Below, in pieces: positions 23,368 to 31,430 of a DNA stretch of 44,323 bases (positions are counted from its first letter, which is position 1; each line of letters begins with the position of its first letter). The stretch is taken from the NCBI GenBank assembly GCA_910584435.1, contig CAJUAP010000025.1, positions 1 to 44,323 on the forward strand, read 5' to 3'. The position numbers were made by a program, and so were the translations under genes. Source of the DNA: an uncultured Acetatifactor sp. (GTDB lineage: Bacteria > Bacillota > Clostridia > Lachnospirales > Lachnospiraceae). The notes beneath the pieces were generated by a model that saw only the letters and a list, made by a program, of their open reading frames with translations, was not told the DNA's origin and made no database searches.

Positions 23368-24198
23368 TTATACTTCCTCCGTTTCCAAGTCTGAAACCAG
23401 CAAATTATGCCTTCTTATCACAAAGCCGCCCACAACTGTAATCATCATTCCCGTCAGAAGAAACAATATCACAGAAGAATTCAAATCTATTCCCATATAA
23501 GATAATGCAAGAACCTGACCAGCCTTCTCCATATGACTGCCATGCCATCCAAGCACCAAATGAGCAATGGGATTCCATGGTAAAATATTATCATAGCATA
23601 ACCTGCCATCCCAATACCGTACAAGCAAATCCATAAGATTTAACAGCACAACACAAACCATCTGTATAGAAACCACCAGCACATATGCGGTGCTGCTCCC
23701 AAGACATATGGCAGACAGATTGACCAGCATTGCCATAATATATACCCACAGGGAATGGATAACAAAGTGATACGCCATCAACACAATTCCTGCGCTATCC
23801 ACCAATAGTTCATACCGTATAGCCGTTGTAATCATTGTGGCTGCCAGCAAAAGCATATGAAAAATACACACTGCCCCACCCAGACGGCAGACTTCCCCCA
23901 TATACCATTTTACCCTATGAGGAAAACGGGAAAAGACATAAATGCTTGCCGTACAAAAATGGCGATATAACATAATTCCTGCATATACTTCAAAAATAAA
24001 AGCCGGGAACAAACGCATAGCAAAAGACACCAGTTCAAAATAAGAAAACCCCAATGCAAAATGCCCCCGTGAACCACTGAGCTGTAAAACTGCCTCCGAC
24101 AGCGCCGCCTTACCGCTATATGGATTGATATACATCACAGAAAGATATATCCCCCCTGCCGCTGCTGTCAAAAACAATAATCCATATCTACGTTTCAT
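23368..24198 (-). CDS. ABC-2-like permease, second subunit
   Basis: The 276-residue protein has an N-terminal helix followed by a loop and five further hydrophobic segments, matching the six-helix ABC-2 permease plan. No catalytic motif is expected. The ATG at 24198 overlaps the stop of the upstream permease as TAATG and follows AAAGGA. The short C-terminal tail ends in acidic residues (LETEEV). It is placed with the adjacent ATPase and upstream permease as one heteromeric exporter. Confidence 0.82.
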   Translation of the reverse strand: MKRRYGLLFLTAAAGGIYLSVMYINPYSGKAALSEAVLQLSGSRGHFALGFSYFELVSFAMRLFPAFIFEVYAGIMLYRHFCTASIYVFSRFPHRVKWYMGEVCRLGGAVCIFHMLLLAATMITTAIRYELLVDSAGIVLMAYHFVIHSLWVYIMAMLVNLSAICLGSSTAYVLVVSIQMVCVVLLNLMDLLVRYWDGRLCYDNILPWNPIAHLVLGWHGSHMEKAGQVLALSYMGIDLNSSVILFLLTGMMITVVGGFVIRRHNLLVSDLETEEV

Positions 24199-25043
24199 TA
24201 CAGGCAATCCTTTCTTCCGCTGGCGCAAACCGCACCTACGGAAAACAGAAGAATCAGAAACACACTTGCAGACATTAAAAGCATGCTCTTTCCTTCATCA
24301 TGAAAAAGCAGAACATAATCATACCACTTGATACTGGGTGCTTCTTTCGGCAGCCTGCCTGATACTATGGTTGATAAATTCAAAGAAACAAAGACCGGCA
24401 GAAACAGAAAAACATTATATTTCACTTTGATAACCGAAGATACCGCCATGGCGGCCGCACCAAGAAGACCTGATACCGCTCCAAAGCAAATCGTCCCAAC
24501 CACAGCATACAGACAAGGGGAGTACAGATAAATATTTTTCATAAAATAATGATTCACCCCATTTCTGTATGCACTGTTATAGATTGACAGATTTGACAAA
24601 TCACCGGCGGCAGACATAGGAAAAGACAGACAATTCAACAATATCTCCAGCAAAAAGGGCACAGTAAAAACAATCATGGTTGCCAGAAATGCAGCCAGAT
24701 ATTTACTTACCTGATATGTAAAATTTCCTAATCTTGAAACCAGAAATATCCTGATACCGCGCTGATATTCCCTTGCCAGTGAGAAACCTGCCGGGCACAC
24801 CACTAAAAGCGGATAGAGCTGAACCAATAACAATGTATTTGCGGCATTCCAATAAGTACGATTATAACTTAATAAAAGCAATTTCATCGGCTGGTACATC
24901 TCTACAATATCCCTGCCCTGAAAGCATAACACATTACTGATAAAATTTACGATAACCAGAAAAAACAGAACATAAAACACACCGACAGACTCTTTTTTCT
25001 TCAACAGAAAGACAGTCTGTGCTATTGTCGCTTTGAATATCAT
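24198..25043 (-). CDS. ABC-2-like permease, first subunit
   Basis: The 281-residue protein has about six hydrophobic segments and is organised like its neighbour. The conserved region FSLAREYQRGIRIFLVSRLG resembles the cytoplasmic loop of ABC-2 permeases. AGGAGG lies seven bases before the ATG at 25043; the eleven upstream codons are excluded. It heads the ABC operon. Confidence 0.82.
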   Translation of the reverse strand: MIFKATIAQTVFLLKKKESVGVFYVLFFLVIVNFISNVLCFQGRDIVEMYQPMKLLLLSYNRTYWNAANTLLLVQLYPLLVVCPAGFSLAREYQRGIRIFLVSRLGNFTYQVSKYLAAFLATMIVFTVPFLLEILLNCLSFPMSAAGDLSNLSIYNSAYRNGVNHYFMKNIYLYSPCLYAVVGTICFGAVSGLLGAAAMAVSSVIKVKYNVFLFLPVFVSLNLSTIVSGRLPKEAPSIKWYDYVLLFHDEGKSMLLMSASVFLILLFSVGAVCASGRKDCL

Positions 25044-25070
25044 GCATAAGCCTCCTATGAAATACATAAT

Positions 25071-25142
25071 ATACAACCGTTGACCGCTTTTCGATCATGG
25101 AACAATTGTATCTTCTTTTTATAAACTGATAATCGGTTGTAT
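25071..25142. promoter_or_regulatory. 14-bp inverted repeat flanking a putative ABC-operon promoter
   Basis: ACATAAT-(AT)-ACAACCG ending at 25079 and CGGTTGTATTATGT from 25134 are inverted copies, with one 2-bp insertion, 54 bp apart. Between them the minus strand has TTATCA (25127-25132), 16 bp, then TACAAT (25105-25110), a modest promoter. The arms could be operators or a looping structure. Confidence 0.5.
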
Positions 25143-25241
25143 TATGTGTGCAGACGAAATATTTAACGCTATAGCAAACATTGTGAATCATCTCGCACTA
25201 TTTACTTTTTTCAACATACAGCTTCAAACATTTTTCTGCAA

Positions 25242-25649
25242 TTAATTTCCAGTATAATTCACAATTGCCTCAGCCGCCGCATCTGTATTTCCTCTGAATT
25301 TGATATAAACTAATTTGCTGGCTAAATATCCTTCCTGAATGTGAAGATTCTGATATCCATCGCCTTCTTTCAGAATCACATAATTTGATGTCATGATCAA
25401 TACACCTATTCGGTTTACAAGTTTAGCCTGAATTTTAGTAAAATAATCACTGCCGCTTGTTGGATATACTGAGTCAAGGCTGACCGATACATAAGAATAA
25501 TTTCCTGTTCTTGAAACAGCTTGTCCTGAAGTCCATACCTGATCCTTTGGTAAAGAAATATGCACTCCCGTATCTGCAAACGCGGTCATTGCCATCATAC
25601 AGAACATTGCCACTGATACAATTACAGTTATAATTCTTTTTTTATACAT
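25242..25649 (-). CDS. Small secreted protein ahead of the ABC operon
   Basis: The 135-residue protein starts MYKKRIITVIVSVAMFCMMA, a clear signal peptide cleaved after AFA, followed by about 110 mature residues rich in beta-forming sequence and without cysteines (VSVSLDSVYPTSGSDYF, FRGNTDAAAEAIVNY). The family was not recognised. The ATG at 25649 follows GGGGGAGG. It is transcribed from an AAACGTCAT promoter (site d), and the ABC operon follows 200 bp downstream without an obvious terminator between them, so the two may be co-transcribed. It may be a secreted effector or transporter substrate. Confidence 0.8.
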   Translation of the reverse strand: MYKKRIITVIVSVAMFCMMAMTAFADTGVHISLPKDQVWTSGQAVSRTGNYSYVSVSLDSVYPTSGSDYFTKIQAKLVNRIGVLIMTSNYVILKEGDGYQNLHIQEGYLASKLVYIKFRGNTDAAAEAIVNYTGN

Positions 25650-25714
25650 CTCGTTTTCCTCCCCCTTCATACATACAAGTTTGCTCACCGCGCCAATACA
25701 TCGTCTGCTTTCTC

Positions 25715-25760
25715 AGAATAGCACATTTTCCTAAAATGTAACATGACGTTTTCTGAAAAT
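25715..25760 (-). promoter_or_regulatory. AAACGTCAT-type promoter, site d
   Basis: In gene direction ATTTTCAGAAAACGTCAT (CGTCAT at 25743-25748), 22 nt, then TATTCT (25715-25720). The nearest -35-like hexamer is poor. The start codon of the secreted protein is about 65 bp downstream. Confidence 0.75.
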
Positions 25761-25799
25761 TATGTCGAATTATTGCCGAAACAGCAATACCAACAATCC

Positions 25800-25841
25800 C
25801 AAAAACAAAACAGCACCCATACCCTTTGGCACAGATGCTGT
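25800..25841 (-). terminator. Terminator of the CarD-family gene
   Basis: ACAGCA (25810-25815) pairs with TGCTGT (25836-25841), with further partial pairing inside the loop. On the minus strand it is followed by TTTGTTTTT. It lies 40 bp after the stop at 25882. Confidence 0.7.
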
Positions 25842-25881
25842 CCTTACATAACTATCCTGCTTCAAATCAGTCCTTACGAAA

Positions 25882-26403
25882 CTAAACCTCCTGTTTCTCT
25901 TTCTTACCTCCAATCGCTTCCGCAATATAATCTTCCACCTTATCCCGGCTCATATCCAATGCAATCGCCAGTTCCCCATACAGGCTTTCCTCCGCCAGGT
26001 GGAAATATTTCGCATCCACTGCCGTCACTTTCCTGCCTGCCTGTATCCGCTTCTGTTTCCTCATATATATGGTCTTAATCATCTTCACCAGCTCCATACA
26101 GTCATTGGTCTTGATACAATCCCGGTATACCTGCTCGGAAAACTTCTCATTGGATATCACCAGCAGCGGAATCTCAGGTATTGCCTCTATAAGCTTCTGC
26201 GCTTCTTCACGCCCAAGAACATACCGCATGGATTCCTTGGGCGAATCCACCGGAACATACACGGTACTGCCTGACATATACAGGGGTTTCAGTATATAAT
26301 ACTCCCTCTCCTTATCCACACCTGATATGTTCAAGGTAGTAATATTCTCTACAACACAGACCCCCTTATTACTGCAAATGACATAATCTCCTACTGCAAA
26401 CAC
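25882..26403 (-). CDS. CarD-family transcriptional regulator
   Basis: The 173-residue protein starts at GTG (26401-26403) behind AAAGGAAGG. The N-terminal domain FAVGDYVICSNKGVCVVENI...REYYILKPLY is the CarD/CdnL/TRCF RNA-polymerase-binding domain. A helical C-terminal domain includes LSRD-type helices (about 110-165). CarD proteins bind the RNA polymerase beta subunit and stabilise open complexes at promoters. An upstream GTG at 26424 is less well placed. Which promoters it affects is unknown. Confidence 0.88.
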   Translation of the reverse strand: MFAVGDYVICSNKGVCVVENITTLNISGVDKEREYYILKPLYMSGSTVYVPVDSPKESMRYVLGREEAQKLIEAIPEIPLLVISNEKFSEQVYRDCIKTNDCMELVKMIKTIYMRKQKRIQAGRKVTAVDAKYFHLAEESLYGELAIALDMSRDKVEDYIAEAIGGKKEKQEV

Positions 26404-26780
26404 AACATCCCTTCCTTTCCGCACTCCTGCCGGCTACAATGTTCATGTGACCAATTCATTCTCAGGGAATCATTTATCACCTAATTAATGTTATAACCTT
26501 ATTTTAACAGATTTAATCAAAAAATGTTATAAGTTTTGTGTCTATTTCCGATTTTTGTGAAATATGCCTATAGTATGTTCTTATATCCACTCCGTTCATG
26601 GCAGCGATTTCACGCGCAGTTGTCTATGCTGTCATTCTGACAGCTTAAGTTTTCATGCCAAATACGTATAAAAACACCTTGCGGCACCATTGAGTAAACA
26701 GCAACCGTAGTATGCAGAAAGTATAAAACGGAAGGTATAAAATTTCCGGTAATCCTATTTCCAAACCATAAGGAATCCTG
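26404..26780. other. Gene-free region upstream of the CarD gene
   Basis: No coding frame is supported. A/T-rich direct repeats of ATGTTATAA occur near 26480 and 26525 and may hold the CarD-gene promoter, which I could not define. A diverged copy of the 8668-8734 element lies at 26643-26705. Confidence 0.4.
26643..26705. repeat. Intergenic palindromic element, copy B
   Basis: The block order TTTTCATGC, CGTATAAAAACACCTTGCGG, then GTAAACAGCAAC parallels TTTTTATGC, CGCATAAAAACGCCTTCGCG, then GTGAACAGTAAC of copy A. The hairpin is less perfect here. Confidence 0.35.
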
Positions 26781-26782
26781 TA

Positions 26783-27020
26783 TAATACAACTTATAAGAA
26801 CTTACGGCATCTTACCATGCCCGATTACAGGGTTCGCGAAGCGGTTCCTGTAATATAACTTATAAAAACTTGCAATATTCTTTGACTGATTGACTATAGG
26901 AAGCGGTTCTTGCTTCCTATAGTATAACTTATAAGAACTTACGGCATCTATACCATGCCCGATTCCAGGGTTCGCGAAGCGGTTCCTGCTTCCTATAGTA
27001 TGAAATTACAAGAATTTATG
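26783..27020. repeat. Tandem leader repeats upstream of the ATPase/TPR pair
   Basis: A block of 68-69 bp occurs at 26783-26850 and again, about 90 percent identical by eye, at 26920-26988. It contains ACTTATAAGAACTTACGGCA, then ACCATGCCCGATT, then GGGTTCGCGAAGCGGTTCCT. The ATAACTTATAA core also recurs near 26853 and, degenerate, near 27000. Between the blocks lies a perfect hairpin with 11-bp arms CTATAGGAAGC/GCTTCCTATAG and a 7-nt loop (about 26894-26922). It may be a structured leader or a remnant mobile element. Confidence 0.65.
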
Positions 27021-27066
27021 TTGGCATCCGCATAAGATTGCGGATATCAAACAGGAGGAATAAAAT

Positions 27067-28401
27067 ATGCTGTATTTCAGAGCGAATAAACTGTCAGACA
27101 TCCAAGACGTCTTCAACCCCAATCCCTTAGAGGATATGCGTGCAATAGAAACTTTCTACCAGGATGCAACTGAAGCAAGAACAGGAGACATGTATTCCGG
27201 CTTTGTGGAAAAAATGGAACTGCTTCTGGAGGATTCCCATAATTCCCTGATACACAAATTGTTTGTAGGGCATGCAGGCGTAGGAAAAACCACCGAACTT
27301 TACCGCCTGTACCATGGGGCAGAGGCCAAAGGTTTCTTAAGCTGCTTCGGCCGATGCGATATTGATCTGGATTCCGGGGATATTGAATATACGGACGTAC
27401 TTCTATATCTTCTGGATTTACTGGTGCGGAAAGCCTGCGACAGCCATTTGAAAATCAGCCAGCGCATCGTGAAAAATATTGAAAATTACTGGAATACGGA
27501 TGTGGAATTAAGCAAAACCATCTCCCTGCAGGCAGAGGCCGAGATTTCCGGCAGTTTCCAGACAGAAACAGGCATCGGTAAAATTGCAAAACTCCTGGCC
27601 GGAGTACGGGCCATCTTAAAAAACAGCGCAGAATCCAAAAAGGTCATCCGCACAAAAGTAGAACCCCGCAGCAGTGAACTGATTGCCCAAATCAAAGACG
27701 TTATTGAAGAAATCAGAACCCAGCTTTCCCAATCCGGCAGACCGGGGATTCCCTTCGTGATATTGGATGGACTGGATAAAATCCCCCTGGAACAGGCCAG
27801 GAAAATATTTAAGGAAAACGGCTCCCGTTTCCAGAACCTGCAGATACATCTTCTGGTGACCTTCCCTATCTCCCTGTCCTATACACCGGAGTACAAAGAT
27901 ATCCAGATATGGTTTCCCAATCCTGCAAAGCTGCCCATGATAAAACTGCGCAGCTGGCAGAACGGCGCATATCTCCAAGGCTACACGGAAGGGGCGCAGA
28001 CTCTGAAAAATATTGTCCAAAAACGGGCGGAATTATCCTTGTTTGCCGAGGATGCCCTGGACGAACTGATCACATACACCGGCGGCTATCTGAGAGATCT
28101 GTTCCGCTGCATCTGCGAGGCGGCGTTACGGGCAAGGCTTCGGAAATCTCCCCGTATAGAACTTCCCGATGCCAGGAAAGCATTGGAAGTTCTGGAATCC
28201 GATATCAACGGCAGATACAGCGGCGAATTCATCGGTAAAATGCAGGAAATCTACAGAGGGGAAAAATATGTTTCCTCCTCGGAGGAAATCACAACATTGC
28301 TGCAGAGCGGTGTGGTTCTGGAATATAACGGAACCAGATGGTGCGACCTGCATCCGCTTGCGGAAAAATGGCTTCTTCAAAACGGAAAAATTACACCTTA
28401 A
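27067..28401 (+). CDS. P-loop (AAA/STAND-like) ATPase, first gene of a two-gene module
   Basis: The 444-residue protein has Walker A GHAGVGKTT (68-76), Walker B FVILDGLDK (230-238), a sensor-like LLVTFPIS about 25 residues later, and a C-terminal winged-helix-like region (about 380-440). No membrane segment is present. The N-terminus lacks a known effector domain. AGGAGG precedes the ATG, and a 7-bp hairpin ATCCGCA/TGCGGAT lies just upstream. It is followed 16 bp later by a TPR gene. Such ATPase plus TPR pairs occur in signal-transducing and phage-defence systems, but I did not recognise a named one. Confidence 0.82.
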   Translation: MLYFRANKLSDIQDVFNPNPLEDMRAIETFYQDATEARTGDMYSGFVEKMELLLEDSHNSLIHKLFVGHAGVGKTTELYRLYHGAEAKGFLSCFGRCDIDLDSGDIEYTDVLLYLLDLLVRKACDSHLKISQRIVKNIENYWNTDVELSKTISLQAEAEISGSFQTETGIGKIAKLLAGVRAILKNSAESKKVIRTKVEPRSSELIAQIKDVIEEIRTQLSQSGRPGIPFVILDGLDKIPLEQARKIFKENGSRFQNLQIHLLVTFPISLSYTPEYKDIQIWFPNPAKLPMIKLRSWQNGAYLQGYTEGAQTLKNIVQKRAELSLFAEDALDELITYTGGYLRDLFRCICEAALRARLRKSPRIELPDARKALEVLESDINGRYSGEFIGKMQEIYRGEKYVSSSEEITTLLQSGVVLEYNGTRWCDLHPLAEKWLLQNGKITP

Positions 28402-28417
28402 TGCAGAGGTATACGGA

Positions 28418-30193
28418 ATGAACCAACTGACAGGCGAAAATGAAGAACAATTTCAAATGCTGCTCATGGCTTTAGAGGGCACCGGACAGGGCATATGCCT
28501 CTTTCAGTCGGACGAACAGTCCGAATGGGTGGCCTTAATCCTGCAGCACTTGGGAAAAGAAAACGTAATCACACACAATATTGCGGATGATGACGAGAAA
28601 AACGGCATGCCTGATATCTCCGATTTCAGACACTGGGCCGCATCATCAACCGCCGATATTGTAATTATATATCAATTGCAGCTGTTGGGACTGCGTTTCG
28701 GCGATACGGAAGCTGTAGAACGCCTCAACTATATGCGGGATCAGATACAGCATATCGGAAAACTGTTCTTATTCGGCGTTACCCCCTATTTTGCCCTGCT
28801 GCTTTCCAGAAGCGCAAGAGATCTGTATTCCTGCATCCGCTACCACTTCAAATTTTCACCCCCTGTCCCTGCAGCCGGCAAAATGCCCGCCGAAGATATC
28901 CGGCAGCTGGAAGGAGACGATAAACTGGAAATTGAAAAATACTGGGAATATAAAAAAGAATCGCAGAATGCAGCAGGAGATGAAAAAATCCGTCTGTCCC
29001 TGGAATGCATGAGCAGCTGGCTGACTGTCAGAGGAATGCTTCCTTTTCAGGAAACAAATACTGTGCGGCAGATGGCCGAAATTACCGATATGTATTACCG
29101 GAAGAAAGATATCGAGCTATCCCGGCTGAATCCGCTTTGGCTCCTTGCCGATACATGGGTGGAACTGGAATCACGGGAAAAGGGCTTATACTGGTACCGG
29201 CTGATCTCAGACAAGGTCAAGACAGAATTAGGCAGCGGACATTTACTTTATGCTGCCGCATTGATCCACTTTGCCAACTACTACAACCAAACGGGCAATT
29301 ATGAGCAATGTGAACTTTGCTACGATCAGGCCATTGCCATTTACGAAGAAAATGAAACCTCCTTAAGAGAGGGATATAGTGAAGATTACCGCGAAGCCCT
29401 GCTGCGCAGAGCCATTTTATACCGAAGAAAATCCCAATTCCGCAAGGCGCTTGCAATTTACGAAACTATACTAGAACATGATACGGCAAAATACGGGGTG
29501 GGATATTATGGAAACGCAGTCTGTTTGAACAATATGGGACGGGTGTATGAAGAACTTTATGATACATCCAGCGCATTGGCAAAATACCAGGAAGCCTTAC
29601 AGCTGATTTTAACATCAGGGAAGAAAAATCATTTATTACCCACATTGTATCTCAATATTTCCTGCATATATTGGAAAAACGGAGACACCAAAAACGCCTG
29701 GAACAATATAAAGCTTGCCAAAAAAATGGCGGAAACTCTGTATGGCACCGAATCCATACATTTCATTCCCATTTATACTACCATTTCCGCCATCTGGAAA
29801 ACGAGACAGCAACCGGATAAAGCACTCGAAGCATTACGGAAAGCATTGACACTGGTTCAAAAAGCACATGTGGAAGAAACGGAGGAAGCAGCATTTGTCT
29901 ATCACAATATGGGAAATCTTCTGACAGAGCAGGGCCAGGCGCTGTCCGCAGTTTCCTTTCTCCAGAAGGCTCTGCAGTTACGCACAAAAATATATGGAGA
30001 AATGCATGCGCTGACCGCCAGCACTTATGAAGGATTATGCCAGGCTTTCTGCCTTCTCGCCGATTACGAAACAGCCAAAAAGCACCTGACCAAAGCAAGG
30101 AATATCTATGCTGCATTATACGGCCCGGACAATGACAAAGCCAAATATCTGAATCAGCTCCTGACAGAACTTACCTCTCTGCCGCACCACTAA
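28418..30193 (+). CDS. TPR protein with unknown N-terminal domain, partner of the ATPase
   Basis: The 591-residue protein starts at ATG 28418 behind AGAGG; the open frame further upstream lies inside the ATPase gene and is not coding. Residues about 1-190 form an alpha/beta domain (QGICLFQSDEQSEWVALILQ, ADIVIIYQLQLLGL, KLFLFGVTP) without a Walker motif. Residues about 260-585 are TPR pairs of the kinesin-light-chain/NB-ARC-associated kind, for example NNMGRVYEELYDTSSALAKY and HNMGNLLTEQGQALSAVSFL. It probably acts as a protein-binding sensor for the ATPase. Spacing and strand indicate an operon. Confidence 0.82.
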   Translation: MNQLTGENEEQFQMLLMALEGTGQGICLFQSDEQSEWVALILQHLGKENVITHNIADDDEKNGMPDISDFRHWAASSTADIVIIYQLQLLGLRFGDTEAVERLNYMRDQIQHIGKLFLFGVTPYFALLLSRSARDLYSCIRYHFKFSPPVPAAGKMPAEDIRQLEGDDKLEIEKYWEYKKESQNAAGDEKIRLSLECMSSWLTVRGMLPFQETNTVRQMAEITDMYYRKKDIELSRLNPLWLLADTWVELESREKGLYWYRLISDKVKTELGSGHLLYAAALIHFANYYNQTGNYEQCELCYDQAIAIYEENETSLREGYSEDYREALLRRAILYRRKSQFRKALAIYETILEHDTAKYGVGYYGNAVCLNNMGRVYEELYDTSSALAKYQEALQLILTSGKKNHLLPTLYLNISCIYWKNGDTKNAWNNIKLAKKMAETLYGTESIHFIPIYTTISAIWKTRQQPDKALEALRKALTLVQKAHVEETEEAAFVYHNMGNLLTEQGQALSAVSFLQKALQLRTKIYGEMHALTASTYEGLCQAFCLLADYETAKKHLTKARNIYAALYGPDNDKAKYLNQLLTELTSLPHH

Positions 30194-30207
30194 ACATCCT
30201 CCCAAGA

Positions 30208-30274
30208 GGGGGCAAAGCCCACCTCTTTGGGGGCAAAGCCCACCTCTTTGGGGGCAAAGCCCACCTCTTTGGGG
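30208..30274. repeat. 21-bp tandem repeat, 3.2 copies, each a small hairpin
   Basis: GGGGGCAAAGCCCACCTCTTT occurs identically at 30208-30228, 30229-30249 and 30250-30270, with a further partial. Each unit contains GGGC-AAA-GCCC, and CCTCTT can pair with AAGAGG at 30204-30209. It begins 15 bp after the TPR stop codon and ends 10 bp before the convergent pseudogene, so it may act as a repeated transcription stop. Confidence 0.8.
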
Positions 30275-30283
30275 CAGTACCCT

Positions 30284-31104
30284 TTATTTAATTACCAATC
30301 TGCCTGCCTTTTGAAGTATCTTTTTACTTCCTTTGCGGATTTCATCATAAATCGTTAATTCCGTATGACTGGAAAGTACAGGATTTTTCGTATGATGAAA
30401 AACATAATCTACTCTGCAGTTATCTGACATCTTATCTTGTGCGGGATTTTTCCTGTCCAGTTTAATTACAAGCTTTTGGGTACTTCCATCCTCCAATTCT
30501 ATCGTTGGACAGTATTCCTCTGCTGCCGGAAATTCTTTTCTTCCTCCCTCCGCTTCCGAAAGCCAATATACCACTGCTTCTTTTGACCTCGCAAGCCAGC
30601 CGAGATTAAATTCATACTCATCACTTTCCCTTGGGTTCTTAAATCCGTCAAATTCTTCTACCTTAACAAGGGAAAATGCAGATATTTTCCCGACGGAACG
30701 TCATATTTAAAGGCTGAGTATGATGTCACGCCGTCATATGTCCGATATGAGACTTCGTCTCCGCAAAATCCCTCTGCGTCAAATTCATGGAACTTGCCAA
30801 TGGAAGAAATCCAAAGGGAATCCCTAATCTCAATGTTAAATCCGCCATATTCCAGCTTCTGCTCCCATTCATCATGAAAGGGCTCATCATAGCCATCTAA
30901 TTTAATCATATAATGTTCGGAATTTATTTGTACAACAGGAACCCATACGCCTTCTTTCTGCGTAGCCAAATATAATGTCTTGTCTTTTTGGAACTTATTT
31001 AATAATTTTTTGGTTCTGATTTTTTCTTTCTTTAAAAAATCCTGCAATACTCCTACTGAAAACAAGCAAATACCATAGCCAGAAACACTTAAATTCTTAT
31101 CCAT
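30284..31104 (-). pseudogene. Frameshifted gene of unknown function (about 273 residues originally)
   Basis: Two overlapping frames make one protein. The 5' frame (31104 to 30658) runs from MDKNLSVSGYGICLF to FKYDVPSGK and then ends early (YLHFPLLR). The sequence resumes in another frame as ISAFSLVKVEEFDGFKNP and continues through WLARSKEAVVYWLSEAEGG to the stop at 30284. One missing A in the run GGGAAAATATC near 30685-30692 would restore the frame. The family was not recognised; there is no signal peptide or membrane helix, and many aromatic and acidic residues recall immunity-type proteins. A sequencing error in the A-run is also possible. Confidence 0.75.
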
Positions 31105-31196
31105 ACCCTTTCATCTCCCTTGCAGCAGAAACATATACAGCCCGACATATCAATATCCGTTATATGAAATCCAGTCTGCGAAATCTAACAATCAAT

Positions 31197-31318
31197 CCCA
31201 ACACTTTAATCCAGCATAACAAACCCAATAATCAAACCCAGCATATGAAATCCATCATTTCAAATCCATCATTTCAACCCCATCATTTCAACCCCATCAT
31301 TTCAACCCCAATGAAATC
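31197..31318. repeat. 14-bp minisatellite, about eight units
   Basis: Units of the form ccatcatttcaacc start at 31252, 31266, 31280 and 31294, the last three identical. Diverged units start at 31197, 31211, 31225 (13 bp) and 31238. The array lies in the gene-free stretch 31105-31430 upstream of the frameshifted gene. Nothing else is evident there. Confidence 0.8.
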
Positions 31319-31430
31319 ATTCTACCATAAACAGCTTACAATTCCACAAAATATTTTATTAATTTTTTTATATTTCTTTGTCTTAATAATTGTTCCGGCT
31401 ATTCCGGCATTTCCCTTTCCAACCTGCGGT

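Noticed and set aside
26783..26988. Possible CRISPR or insertion sequence
   Set aside because: Only two copies of the block, no transposase frame, and no regular unique spacers.
28169..28417. 83-codon upstream extension of the TPR frame
   Set aside because: It overlaps the ATPase coding sequence, has no ribosome site, and a better start with AGAGG exists at 28418.
30696..30701. CGTCAT occurrence resembling the regulon element
   Set aside because: It lies inside a gene, lacks the TTTTCA half, and has no -10 box at 22 nt.
31197..31318. Possible CRISPR array
   Set aside because: Units of 14 bp follow each other without spacers, so this is a minisatellite. No cas-like gene is present.
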